A DNA stretch of 64,000 bases, from positions 4,765,501 through 4,829,500 of the forward strand of contig NZ_FMHT01000003.1 of the NCBI RefSeq assembly GCF_900091585.1, written 5' to 3'. How positions within the stretch are numbered: position 1 is the first letter of the stretch; every line of letters starts with the position of its first letter. This document shows positions 55,949 through 64,000 of the stretch, in pieces. A program made the position numbers and the translations under genes. Source of the DNA: Micromonospora nigra. Lineage in GTDB: Bacteria > Actinomycetota > Actinomycetes > Mycobacteriales > Micromonosporaceae. The notes below the pieces were generated by a model. It worked only from the letters and a program-made list of their open reading frames with translations, had not been told where the DNA came from and did no database searches.

Positions 55949-56686
55949 GTGAGTGCGGCGGGTGAGCCGTGGCGGGGTCCGGTGCTGGTCACCGGCACCG
56001 ACACCGAGGTGGGCAAGACGGTGGTGACGGCGGCGGTCGCCGCTGCGGCGCAGGCCGCCGGCCTGCGGGTCGGGGTGGTCAAGCCCGGTCAGACGGGTAC
56101 GGTCACCGGCGAACCGACCGACACCGAGACGGTCACCCGACTCGCCGCGCCGTTGACCGCGCGGACCCTGGCCAGCTTCCCCGACCCGCTGGCCCCGCTG
56201 GCCGCCGCCCGGGTGGCGGGGTTGGAGCCGCTGGAGCTCTACGCCGCCGTCGACGCCGTCCGCGAGGAGGCCGGGAAGCACGATCTGGTGCTGGTCGAGG
56301 GGGCCGGCGGGCTGTTGGTGCCGATGGGGCTGCGCCCGTCGGGTGAGCCCTGGACGATGGCCGACCTGGCGGTGGCGCTGGGCGCGCCGGCGGTGGTGGT
56401 GGCACGCGCCGGGCTGGGCACGCTCAACCACACGGCGCTGACCCTGGAGGCACTGGAGCGCCGGGCGGTGCCCGCCGGGGTGGTGATCGGCGCCTGGCCG
56501 GCCGAACCGGAACTGGTGCACTGGGCGAATCTGACGGATCTGGTGCCCCACCTGCTGGGCGCCCTGCCGGCCGGTGCCGGCGCGATGGATCCGGGGGTTT
56601 TCCGCCGGTCGGCGCCGGGCTGGTTGACCCCGGCGCTGTACGGCGTCCTCGACGACTGGCGTGCCTGGGCCGAGGACGCCGGCTGA
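55949..56686 (+). CDS. bioD: dethiobiotin synthase
   Basis: 245 residues. P-loop VTGTDTEVGKTVVTAA near the start, KPGQTG (substrate Lys), VEGAGGLLVPMG, and VVVARAGLGTLNHTALTLEAL: all marks of the ATP-dependent carboxylase that closes the ureido ring. The GTG start is the last GTGA of the 59-bp tandem, so its expression should depend on coupling through the two mini-ORFs. Confidence 0.95.
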   Translation: MSAAGEPWRGPVLVTGTDTEVGKTVVTAAVAAAAQAAGLRVGVVKPGQTGTVTGEPTDTETVTRLAAPLTARTLASFPDPLAPLAAARVAGLEPLELYAAVDAVREEAGKHDLVLVEGAGGLLVPMGLRPSGEPWTMADLAVALGAPAVVVARAGLGTLNHTALTLEALERRAVPAGVVIGAWPAEPELVHWANLTDLVPHLLGALPAGAGAMDPGVFRRSAPGWLTPALYGVLDDWRAWAEDAG

Positions 56687-56872
56687 CCCGACAGGGGCGG
56701 TTGCGGCGGGATGCGGCCGGGACCCGCTGGGCAGAAATCACCTCATATAGGTCCAATCTGGATCAAAGTGGTGGGATAGGTGCCATCATCGGAGTTCTGG
56801 CGGTGCACGTCCTGATGTCGACGGAAGGCGCGACCGCGAGCGGTGGCGGGTCGAGGTCGAGAGGAATCGCGG

Positions 56873-58090
56873 GTGCACACCACCAGGAACATCCGGTCGT
56901 GGGTCCAGGCGGTCGCGCTGGCGCTGCTGCTCGTCGGAACCCTCCTCCCGGGCGGAGGGCTACCCGTCTTCACGCTGACCGCAGTTGTCCTGGTGCCGAT
57001 CCTGCTCTGGTTGATCGTGACGGATCTCCGGGTGGTGCACCGGGCGGTGCCGTGCGTGCTGATCCTCGCCGCCGTGGTGGCCGTCCCGGCGGTCCTGGCG
57101 TCACCCACGACCGACTACGGGTCCACCAAGGTGACGGGCTTCCTGCTGTTCACACTGCCCACCGCCCTTGCCGTCGTCCTGATCCGGGACCGACGTGACA
57201 TCACCACCTGGGCGAAGGTGTGGGTGGCGTCCGGGTGCCTCCTCGCGGTCGTCGCTCTGGTCGGCGAGGTGGACCCGGCCGGCCGTGCCATCGGCGACGG
57301 CGACAGCAACCCGATCTGGCTCGCCAGGGCGATCGGTTCTCCCGCGGTCGCGCTGCTGTGGCTGACCTACCGCCGGGCGCTACCGAGGGTGGCGGTGGTG
57401 GGTGCCGTGGTGCTCCTCGGCGCGGGCCTGAACGCCACCGGCTCCCGTGGCCCTGTCGTGGCACTGGCCATCGCCACCCTGATCACGGTCACCCTGTCGT
57501 CGCCGGCGGCCCGAACCGGCCGGGCCGCCGCCGTCATCCTCAGCACCGCCGCCGCCCTGTACCTCGTGCTCGCCTTCCAGCTCGTTCCCGCCACGTCGAG
57601 GCTCGGCGCGGTCCTCTACGACCCGCGTGGTGAGCTGGAGGCATCGCAACGCATCGAACTCGCCCGGCCGACGATCGAGCTGATCAAGGCGCACCCGGGC
57701 GGGGTGGGCTTCGGCAGCTGGGCCGACCACGTCACGATCCTGCTCCACCGCTACCCGCACAACCTGTTCCTGGAGGTGTTCGCCGAGGCCGGTTGGATCC
57801 CCGGCGCAGCGCTCCTCGCGCTCGTGGCGTGGGTGATGGTGCGGTTGTGGCGCGCTTCCGGCGCAGAACCCACGGCGGTGCTCTGCCTGGCGCTGCTGGT
57901 GTTCGAGACGACGTGTGTCAGCGTGTCCGGTGACCTCAACGCCCGGACGTTCTACTTCGTCCTGACGTTGGGCTACGCCGTCAGCTACTGGACCCGGACC
58001 GCTGCTCCGCCCCGAACAACGCGGCCCGCCCCGACGACCTCTTGGCCGCAGGCGCAGCCGATGGTTCCGTCAGGCCCGGCCCGGCGGTAG
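56873..58090 (+). CDS. O-antigen ligase / Wzy polymerase family membrane protein
   Basis: 405 residues, about ten membrane helices. LNATGSRGPVVALAIATL (the Arg of the family's conserved loop), a long outside loop around QLVPATSRLGAVLYDPRGELEASQRIELARPTIELIKAHPGGVGFGSW, and HNLFLEVFAEAGWIPG with the conserved His match the Wzy_C group. It probably polymerises or ligates a surface polysaccharide. The GTG chosen follows GAGAGGAA; an earlier GTG at 56843 is possible. An AT-rich promoter region precedes it (56735-56790). The last 110 bp overlap the P450 gene tail-to-tail. Confidence 0.82.
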   Translation: MHTTRNIRSWVQAVALALLLVGTLLPGGGLPVFTLTAVVLVPILLWLIVTDLRVVHRAVPCVLILAAVVAVPAVLASPTTDYGSTKVTGFLLFTLPTALAVVLIRDRRDITTWAKVWVASGCLLAVVALVGEVDPAGRAIGDGDSNPIWLARAIGSPAVALLWLTYRRALPRVAVVGAVVLLGAGLNATGSRGPVVALAIATLITVTLSSPAARTGRAAAVILSTAAALYLVLAFQLVPATSRLGAVLYDPRGELEASQRIELARPTIELIKAHPGGVGFGSWADHVTILLHRYPHNLFLEVFAEAGWIPGAALLALVAWVMVRLWRASGAEPTAVLCLALLVFETTCVSVSGDLNARTFYFVLTLGYAVSYWTRTAAPPRTTRPAPTTSWPQAQPMVPSGPARR

Positions 58091-59264
58091 CCCGCGGCGC
58101 GCCTGCGCGGCGGACCACGAAGGCGTCGGGCATCCGGAAGGTGAGGTTGTCAGGGCACCACGGGGCACGGACGACCCGCACCCCGTCCAGCAGCGGGACG
58201 ACCCGCTCCACCACCACCGCCGCCTCCATCCGGGCCAACTGGTCGCCGACGCAGCGGTGCGCGCCCGCCCCGAAGGCCAGGTGCCGGCGGGAGCCGCGCT
58301 GCCCGGGACGGAAGGCGTACGGGGCCTCGACCGTCGCCGGGTCCCGGCCCGCCCGGGCCAGCCACAGCACCACGCTGGTGCCTGCCCGAACGGCCGTCGC
58401 GCCCAGCGTGGTGTCCACCGCGGCCACCCGCCGCCAGGTCACGATCGGCGGTTCCAGCCGCAGCCCCTCCTCCACCACGTCGGCGACGGCCACGGTGCCG
58501 GCGCGCAGCCCGGCCCGCACCGCCGGCTCACCGGCGAGGCGGTGCAGCAGCAGGGTGAGGAACTGACTGGTGGTCTCCTGGCCGGCGACCAGCAGGAAGA
58601 ACAACGCTCCGACCACCACGTCGGGCGGGTGCCCGGCGGCCCGCAGGTCGCCGGCCAGGCCACCGCCGGTGGCGGCGAACTCCCGCAGCACCCGGTGGAA
58701 GCGGCCCACCTCGGCGGCGAGGACCTGCTGCCGGTCGGCGTCCAGCGGGGCCCAGAACAGCTCCAGCGCGGCACGGGCGAACCGGGTGACCGCGTCGACC
58801 GGGGCGTCGGGCAGCTCCACCAGCCGGGCCAGCACCAGCAGCGGCAGGTCGGCGGCGAGGTCGGCGTACAGGTCGACGGATCGGCCGGCGGCGAGCGCCG
58901 CGTCGAGGCGGGCGACCCGGTCGGAGACGAGAGCGGTCAGCCAGGGTCGTTGCGCGGCCACCCGGGCCGGGTGCAGCGCGTCCGCGACGACCGACCGGAT
59001 CGCCGGATGACGGGGACCGCCGTTGTTGGCCAGCGTCGGGGGCAGCCGGAACCGGTGCGTGGCGAGGATCCGCAGCGCCGCCACCGGCATCGGGGTGACC
59101 GCGTCGAGCGCGTTGTCCGGACGGTACGTCACCGGGTCGGCGAGCACCTGCCGGACCAGCGCGTGCCGGGTCACCACCAGGTGTTCCACGCCGACGTGGT
59201 CGGCGACGCGGGCCACGTCCGGCCAGGGCGCGTCGACCGGTTCCGCCCAGCTCCGCAACAGCAC
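57981..59264 (-). CDS. cytochrome P450
   Basis: 427 residues, soluble actinobacterial type. I-helix VAGQETTSQFL, K-helix ExxR in EEGLRLEPP, heme Cys in HLAFGAGAHRCVGDQLARME. The last 45 residues, after FRMPDAFVVRRAG, are Ala/Ser-rich and beyond the normal family end; they are encoded opposite the end of the O-antigen-ligase-like gene. No ferredoxin gene is nearby and the substrate is unknown. It starts 9 bp after the methyltransferase gene, probably in the same operon. Confidence 0.92.
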   Translation of the reverse strand: MLLRSWAEPVDAPWPDVARVADHVGVEHLVVTRHALVRQVLADPVTYRPDNALDAVTPMPVAALRILATHRFRLPPTLANNGGPRHPAIRSVVADALHPARVAAQRPWLTALVSDRVARLDAALAAGRSVDLYADLAADLPLLVLARLVELPDAPVDAVTRFARAALELFWAPLDADRQQVLAAEVGRFHRVLREFAATGGGLAGDLRAAGHPPDVVVGALFFLLVAGQETTSQFLTLLLHRLAGEPAVRAGLRAGTVAVADVVEEGLRLEPPIVTWRRVAAVDTTLGATAVRAGTSVVLWLARAGRDPATVEAPYAFRPGQRGSRRHLAFGAGAHRCVGDQLARMEAAVVVERVVPLLDGVRVVRAPWCPDNLTFRMPDAFVVRRAGAPRATAGPGLTEPSAAPAAKRSSGRAALFGAEQRSGSSS

Positions 59265-59273
59265 GGCGTCACG

Positions 59274-59942
59274 CTAGCGGGCGGCCCCCGGCAGCCCGGC
59301 CCGCAACCGCCACACCGTGGTGCGCTTCACCCGTACGCTCTCCAACGCCTCGCTGACCGGAACGTCGTAGCGGGCCACCTCGTCGAAACGGTCCCGGGGC
59401 AGGAACGCCCGGCCCGGGTCGCCGACGAGCACCTGCGCGCCGGCCCGGGCGGCACGCAGCAGGAACCGCAGCATCCGGTCGGCCATCGCCTGGCTGTAGA
59501 AGACGTCCCCGGCGAGCACCACCTGCGCGTCGCCGGCGTCACCGTCGAGGATGTCACCCCGCTGCGCGTCGATGCGAACCCCGTTGGCCTCGGCGTTGAC
59601 GGCGACCGCCGCCACGGCCAGTTCGTCGACCTCCACCGCACGCACGGCGGCGGCCCCGGCGCGGGCGGCGGCGATGGCGACCAGACCGGAACCGGCGGCC
59701 AGGTCCAGCACCCGGCGGCCGGCGACCAGGTCCGGGTGGTCGGTGACGTGCCGGGCCAGCCCCTGCCCGCCGGCCCAGGCGAACGCCCAGAACGGGGGCG
59801 GCTGGTCACTGCGGAACTCGCCCTCGGTCAACTCCCACAGCCCGATCGGTTCGTCGGCCTGGTGCAGCCGCACCTCGGGAACGAACGCGACCGGCGCGAG
59901 CCGGGCATGCAGCCGGACGAAGGCGGAGGAGAGTTCGGACAT
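59274..59942 (-). CDS. class I SAM methyltransferase, EtfB-lysine / PrmA-like
   Basis: 222 residues. SAM motif VLDLAAGSGLVAIAAARAGA (about 80-99), VRAVEVDELAVAAVAVNAEANG, and the post-I motif VVLAGDVFYSQAMA. PPPFWAFAWAGGQGLARHV and the D-V-F-Y motif match the METTL20/PrmA-type protein-lysine methyltransferases. GAGAAT lies 6 nt before the ATG at 59942, which would make it leaderless; the GTG at 59957 is less likely. Likely substrate: a protein lysine. Inference. Confidence 0.82.
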   Translation of the reverse strand: MSELSSAFVRLHARLAPVAFVPEVRLHQADEPIGLWELTEGEFRSDQPPPFWAFAWAGGQGLARHVTDHPDLVAGRRVLDLAAGSGLVAIAAARAGAAAVRAVEVDELAVAAVAVNAEANGVRIDAQRGDILDGDAGDAQVVLAGDVFYSQAMADRMLRFLLRAARAGAQVLVGDPGRAFLPRDRFDEVARYDVPVSEALESVRVKRTTVWRLRAGLPGAAR

Positions 59943-60179
59943 CCGCTGATTCTCCACCCGTGGTGGGGTGGGGTGGGTCGGGGGTGGATCGCCCCGGGCG
60001 TGCCGCGTTCCCGCGATTGCCCGTACGTCTCGGCGTGTCGCGGTTCGCCGGTGACCGGTTCACCACTGTCGGTGAAAGCCACCCCCGGGTGTGACGGTCC
60101 GTGCGAACACGCCCGTCTACCGGCTGGCCCCGCCCGCTCCTAGCGTTGCTCGGTGGAGGCGACCGACGGGAGGACGAAC

Positions 60180-61037
60180 GTGAAGAGGCTGTGGCGGTAC
60201 ACGCTACGGGTCGGGGCGGTGCTGGCCTGCCTGACCGGGGTGGAGGTCGCCATGGTCGCCCCGGCGCACGCGGCGTTCGCCACCGAACTCAGTGGCCTGC
60301 CCGACGAGTTCACCGCAGGTGACCGGGTCGAGACGGTCTCGGCGGTGGTGTCCCGCACCGACCGTGGTGGCTGCGTCAAGGTGCGCTGGTCGATGGTGCT
60401 GCGGGTGGAGAACATGCGACTCGACCAGGTGAAGGTGGACCGGGTCGAGGAGACCGGCTCGTTCCCGCTGGAGATCCGCACCGAGGGCGACGCGGCCCGG
60501 CTGACCGACCGGCAACTCGACCCGGGCACGTTGTGCCCTGGCCGCACCGTCACGGCCACCTACCGGATGGCGTTCGCCGAGGACGTGGTCCGGGGACGGG
60601 TCACGCTCGCCGCCGAGGCGTACGACGCGAACCTGCGACTGCTGTCCCGGCAGACGGCCACCCGCTCGGTCGTCGGCGTGGCGCGGCCCACGACGGCGGC
60701 TCCGCCGCCGACCGTGGAGCCGGTGCCGACGCAGGAGCCGGTGCCGACCGAAGACCCGGACGACCCGGCGGCCGAGGAGGATCCGGAGCCGACGGAAGCC
60801 GCCGGGGCCCCGGCGGCCGGAACGGCGGGAGCTCCCGTCGCGCAGTCCGGCGGATTCGGGTTGACGCACGCCGCGTTCCTGCTCGGTGGTCTGCTGCTGT
60901 TCCTCGGTGTCGGACTGCTGCTGCGGCTACGGCAGCTCACCCAACCCGCGGACGGCGGCGCACCGACCGGCGCGGCCGGCGACCGCTGGGAGCGCCGGGA
61001 TCCCCCGGCGGGGCGCTGGCGGTCCGGACGTCGCTGA
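60180..61037 (+). CDS. secreted, membrane-anchored protein with a Pro/Glu stalk
   Basis: 285 residues; GGGAGG 6 nt before the GTG. Signal peptide to about residue 32 (VAMVAPAHAAFATEL), a beta-rich outside domain of about 135 residues with two Cys (GGCVKVRW, TLCPGRTVTATY), a stalk rich in Pro, Glu and Thr, one membrane helix (about 230-250) and a short cytoplasmic basic tail. Orientation: type I. Not a family I can name. Confidence 0.82.
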   Translation: MKRLWRYTLRVGAVLACLTGVEVAMVAPAHAAFATELSGLPDEFTAGDRVETVSAVVSRTDRGGCVKVRWSMVLRVENMRLDQVKVDRVEETGSFPLEIRTEGDAARLTDRQLDPGTLCPGRTVTATYRMAFAEDVVRGRVTLAAEAYDANLRLLSRQTATRSVVGVARPTTAAPPPTVEPVPTQEPVPTEDPDDPAAEEDPEPTEAAGAPAAGTAGAPVAQSGGFGLTHAAFLLGGLLLFLGVGLLLRLRQLTQPADGGAPTGAAGDRWERRDPPAGRWRSGRR

Positions 61038-61111
61038 CGACAGGGGCAGTCCCCCTGCGCTGAGCCCGCCGAAGCCGTTCGGGTCGCCTCGCGGCCGGTC
61101 GGCGGGGGAGT

Positions 61112-61142
61112 CCCGGGGGCCGGCCGTCTGCCGGCCCCCGGG
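61112..61142. terminator. bidirectional terminator
   Basis: Perfect 13-bp stem (61112-61124 with 61130-61142, arm CCCGGGGGCCGGC), loop CGTCT, between convergent genes. Confidence 0.85.
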
Positions 61143-61148
61143 AGGCGT

Positions 61149-64000
61149 TCACTTCGAGAACGCCTGGAACTCCGCGATGCGTACCTGGTCGCGCGCCGGG
61201 CTGCTGGTCGCGCAGTCGGTGCTCGTGGCCGGGTCGTCGTCCTGCTCACCCGCGTAGTGCGGCCCACCCGTGCACTGGCTGGTCAAGACCTCCAGGCGCA
61301 GGTGGGTGGCGCGGGTGGTGGGCACCCGGAACCCGCGAACCACGAGGTCCGGCACGTACGCCCGGAACGCCCCACCCGGAAAGGCGTCCGGCGCGCTGGT
61401 GTAGACGCGCCGGAAGTTCGCCGGGTCCGCACAGTCGGCACGGGTCGCGTCGCACGCCGCCACGGCGAACGACCGCAACGCGCTGAGCGTGTTCTGCCCA
61501 CCGGCGTCCACGTCGCCGGTGATCGCGGGACGCAGCATGGCGCTGACGTTGACCCGCTTCACCAGGTGGGCGCGGTCCCCGGGCAGCGCGACGGTGACCT
61601 GGCGTCCGGCCACCCCGTCGAGGGAGGCCCAGTTGGTGGCCTCGGTGTCGTCGGCGATCCGGTCCAGGTTCACCCCGTCGCCGCTGACCGTCGCCCCGGC
61701 GGCGGTGGACGCCAGGTTCCGGCTCATCCGCAGGGTGAGGTGACGCGCCTGACCGGCCCGGGCCACGACCTTCAGCCGCTGGTGGCCGAAGCCGGGCGCG
61801 ACGGCGAGCAACTGGTACCTGCCCGGCACCAGCTCGACGGAGTCCGGCAGCGGCGTGGCCGGGTCGGTGTCGGCGACCGGCACGGCCCGCGCCTCGTACG
61901 CCCCGACGTACACCCGGACGGGCGCGTCGGCGCTGTCGCCCTTCGGCCGCAGGGTGAGCGTGGCGTTGTCGCCCAGCGGGGTGGCGAAGCTGGGCGTCGG
62001 GTCGGAGTCGGTGGCGCCGGCGGTGGCCGCGTCGCGGCCCATCCCGGACCGGGCGAACTCGGCCCAGATCAGCTTCTGGTTGGCCCCGCCGAAGCGCAGC
62101 AGGTCGGCGGTCAGCATGTTGTCGCGCATGTCGAGCATGCTGACCTGGCTCGCGGCCTGGAGCAGGAACGAGTCGAACACCAGCTGCGACCAGCGCCGGT
62201 TGCCGGGGCACCGGTCGACGGCCACCTTCCCGAGCGCGCAGTCGAGCTGGCGCTGCGGGGTGCCGGCGCCGTACCGCTTGACCATGGCGGCGCGGATGCG
62301 CAGGTTGGTGGCGCTCCAGATCTCGCCGTCGGGGTGCACGGCCGGCCCGCCGGTGTTGTAGCCGACGTCGGAGTAGTTCAGCGGGCTGCGGCTCGGGTCG
62401 TGGTTGCGGATGCCGCTGACCAGGTTCCCGGTGACGTACCCGCCGGTGACCCAGGGGGACCTGCCGGGGGCCCGTAGGTTGTGCTGGACGAGGTACTCGG
62501 CGGCGAGCAGGTCGCTCCACGACTCGCCCATCGCTCCGCCCTGGAGGCCGCCGATGCCGCTGTCCGGGCCGGCGATCATCCGGTTGGTGATGGCGTGGGT
62601 GTACTCGTGCCCGATCACCGTCATGTCGTAGTCGCCGTCCACGCAGGGCGGGTAGGGGCCGCCGGCGATGGGCTGCCACAGGTACATGTTGGTCGTCGGC
62701 GGCAGGCCGTCGCGGGGGGTGCCCTGGTTGGCGTTGTTGCGGCTGCCGCTGAGCGCGCCGGCCTGGGCCCGGCCCTGCTCGGCGTCGCCACCCAGTCCGT
62801 CGGGGGTGAGGTTGACGGTCTGCAGGTTCCAGGTGGCCTCGGTGAAGCCGAGGTGCCAGGCCCAGTCGTGCATCCGGTTGTGCATGGCGAACAGGTTGGC
62901 CGCCGCCGCGTCGGCGTCGTTGCGCTGCGCCGAGGTGAACACCTCGGGGTTGCAGCGGGCCTGGTGCCACTGGTCGGTGAACGGGTACTCGTAGCGACGG
63001 TCGGCACGCGGGGTGGCCGGCAGGATCGGGCTGCCCGCACCCCAGGAGACGACGGTGTTGGCGGAGTTGCCCCGGGTCGTGGTCGTCGTGGCGTCGGTGG
63101 TCAGGTCGACGTCCCAGGGCCGGCCGCTCGCCGGGTCGCGGTAGGCGGCGGCGCACTCCGGTGCCGCGTCGGCGCACCAGCGCACCCGGGGGTCGTCGCC
63201 GGGCGCGAGGTCGACCGGCGGGGTGGCGGGGAACACCGCCCAGCTCGGGTTGTCGGAGTCGAAGTCGACGAGGTCCTCACGTACCAGCACCTGGCCGGTG
63301 ATCCCGTCGACGTAGGTGGTGAACGCCTCCGGGTGGTCGGTGCCGGAGCCGATCAGGGTCACCTCGTACGCGGCCCGGGGCCCGTCCAGCGGGGTGGGTA
63401 CGGCGACGGGGCGGACGCTGTGCCGGGCGACGGTCCCGGCGGTGAGCCCGGCGTCGGCGAGCGCCGCCGTGTACGCCTGCGCTTCGGTGAGGGTGGCCGG
63501 CTGCGGTGCGGTGGTGTCCCGTGAGAGCGAGGAGCTGACCGATAGGACCCGGCCGTCGGCGACCGCGAGGGTGACCAGGCCGTCGTGCCCGGCGGGCAGG
63601 TCGCCGAAGCGCTGCCGCAGGGTGACCACCGCCCCGGTGCCGATCGGCCTGACGAGCAGCCGTTCCATGCCGGCCACCGCAGCGGCGTCGAGGCCGAACA
63701 GCTCCTGGTTGGCGGTCAGGTAGGCGCGGGCGGCGGCTTCCGGGGCGGCCGGCAGGCCGGTGGCGAGGGGGGTCCGGCCGGGGCCGAGCGCGTGCGGGGT
63801 GCCCAGCCGGTTCCACCGCACGTCCGGGTCGGCGCGGCGGGCCAGCCCGCGCTGGCGGGCGTCGGGCGCGGCGTTGCCGGCGCGGTTGTCGACGTCGGCG
63901 TGCTGGTGACCCTCCGTGAACGGACCGGACCGCGGCCCATCCGCACCGCCGGTGGGGGCGGCGGGGGCCGCGGCGGTGGGGCCGCCGATCAGCAGGGCGG
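61149..64000 (-). CDS. secreted M36 (fungalysin-type) zinc metallopeptidase, 5' end outside window
   Basis: The frame is open from the window edge (first whole codon at 63998) to the stop at 61149, about 950 codons seen. Just inside the edge it reads ALLIGGPTAAAPAAPTGGADG, the end of a signal peptide. A propeptide with FTP-like parts follows, then the peptidase domain with zinc motif GHEYTHAITN and the third ligand Glu in AMGESWSDLLAAEYL. After it come a beta domain and a C-terminal discoidin-like part (DRIADDTEATNWASLDGVAGRQVTVAL). It digests protein outside the cell. The GTG at 63821 is an internal codon, not the start. Confidence 0.93.
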   Translation of the reverse strand, partial: ALLIGGPTAAAPAAPTGGADGPRSGPFTEGHQHADVDNRAGNAAPDARQRGLARRADPDVRWNRLGTPHALGPGRTPLATGLPAAPEAAARAYLTANQELFGLDAAAVAGMERLLVRPIGTGAVVTLRQRFGDLPAGHDGLVTLAVADGRVLSVSSSLSRDTTAPQPATLTEAQAYTAALADAGLTAGTVARHSVRPVAVPTPLDGPRAAYEVTLIGSGTDHPEAFTTYVDGITGQVLVREDLVDFDSDNPSWAVFPATPPVDLAPGDDPRVRWCADAAPECAAAYRDPASGRPWDVDLTTDATTTTTRGNSANTVVSWGAGSPILPATPRADRRYEYPFTDQWHQARCNPEVFTSAQRNDADAAAANLFAMHNRMHDWAWHLGFTEATWNLQTVNLTPDGLGGDAEQGRAQAGALSGSRNNANQGTPRDGLPPTTNMYLWQPIAGGPYPPCVDGDYDMTVIGHEYTHAITNRMIAGPDSGIGGLQGGAMGESWSDLLAAEYLVQHNLRAPGRSPWVTGGYVTGNLVSGIRNHDPSRSPLNYSDVGYNTGGPAVHPDGEIWSATNLRIRAAMVKRYGAGTPQRQLDCALGKVAVDRCPGNRRWSQLVFDSFLLQAASQVSMLDMRDNMLTADLLRFGGANQKLIWAEFARSGMGRDAATAGATDSDPTPSFATPLGDNATLTLRPKGDSADAPVRVYVGAYEARAVPVADTDPATPLPDSVELVPGRYQLLAVAPGFGHQRLKVVARAGQARHLTLRMSRNLASTAAGATVSGDGVNLDRIADDTEATNWASLDGVAGRQVTVALPGDRAHLVKRVNVSAMLRPAITGDVDAGGQNTLSALRSFAVAACDATRADCADPANFRRVYTSAPDAFPGGAFRAYVPDLVVRGFRVPTTRATHLRLEVLTSQCTGGPHYAGEQDDDPATSTDCATSSPARDQVRIAEFQAFSK

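Noticed and set aside
61149..63821. GTG at 63821 as start of the M36 peptidase
   Set aside because: The frame continues upstream to the window edge with signal-peptide-like residues, so the true start is outside.

Overview
The window is very GC-rich, dense bacterial DNA with many GTG starts, 1-4 nt start/stop overlaps and apparently leaderless promoters. The gene set (coproporphyrin-type heme genes, ECF sigma/RskA-like anti-sigma pair, split LigD-type NHEJ modules, CebEFG-BglC-CebR cellobiose system, AA10 LPMOs, a GH9 cellulase, a BsaP-like protein beside bioB) points to a filamentous actinomycete, most likely a member of the Micromonosporaceae. The genus is an inference. No rRNA, tRNA, CRISPR array, transposase or prophage was seen.

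Layout. 1-1.6 kb: end of a response regulator and its histidine kinase. 1.7-3.7 kb: two tandem paralogous proline-rich membrane proteins. 3.8-7.2 kb: fatty-acid beta-oxidation pair (thiolase, then hydratase/dehydrogenase). 7.4-13.2 kb: RNase D, DUF3000 and hemE-cgoX-chdC. 13.3-17.8 kb: two secreted LPMOs with accessory small genes and msrB. 17.9-24.7 kb: DNA repair and hydrolase block (LigD-type polymerase, ATP-dependent ligase, AlkA-like glycosylase, TAP-type hydrolase, GNATs). 25-27.2 kb: ECF sigma, anti-sigma, lipoprotein. 27.4-34.7 kb: minus-strand operon HerA-like, SbcD, SbcC, NurA-like, methyltransferase. 34.9-35.7 kb: RibD-like reductase with a tiny Cys-rich gene. 35.9-41.9 kb: cebEFG-bglC-cebR with two CebR-type operators. 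42.1-44.4 kb: kinase/acyl-CoA dehydrogenase pair resembling a split ACAD11. 44.6-48.3 kb: ACT and ACT-GNAT proteins and an aldehyde dehydrogenase. 48.5-52.6 kb: sortase-anchored protein and a GH9-CBM3-FN3-FN3-CBM2 cellulase with its own CebR-type box. 52.7-56.7 kb: biotin genes. 56.9-64 kb: O-antigen-ligase-like protein, P450, methyltransferase, a membrane-anchored secreted protein and an M36 metallopeptidase running off the end.

How they work together. The LPMOs and GH9 enzyme can open and cut cellulose or chitin. CebEFG imports cellobiose, BglC hydrolyses it, and CebR probably represses both cebE and the GH9 gene. The SbcCD/HerA/NurA operon together with the polymerase and ligase modules forms a DNA-end-processing neighbourhood.

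The most unusual signal is a 59-bp element found at three separate operon junctions (RR/HK, thiolase/fadB, bioF/bioD), always in the direction of transcription and always bounded by GTGA stop/start overlaps. Each unit is a 20-codon mini-ORF whose stop overlaps the next GTG by 4 nt, so units can be added in tandem without breaking the chain of overlapping reading frames. It looks like a small mobile or duplicating element adapted to translational-coupling sites.
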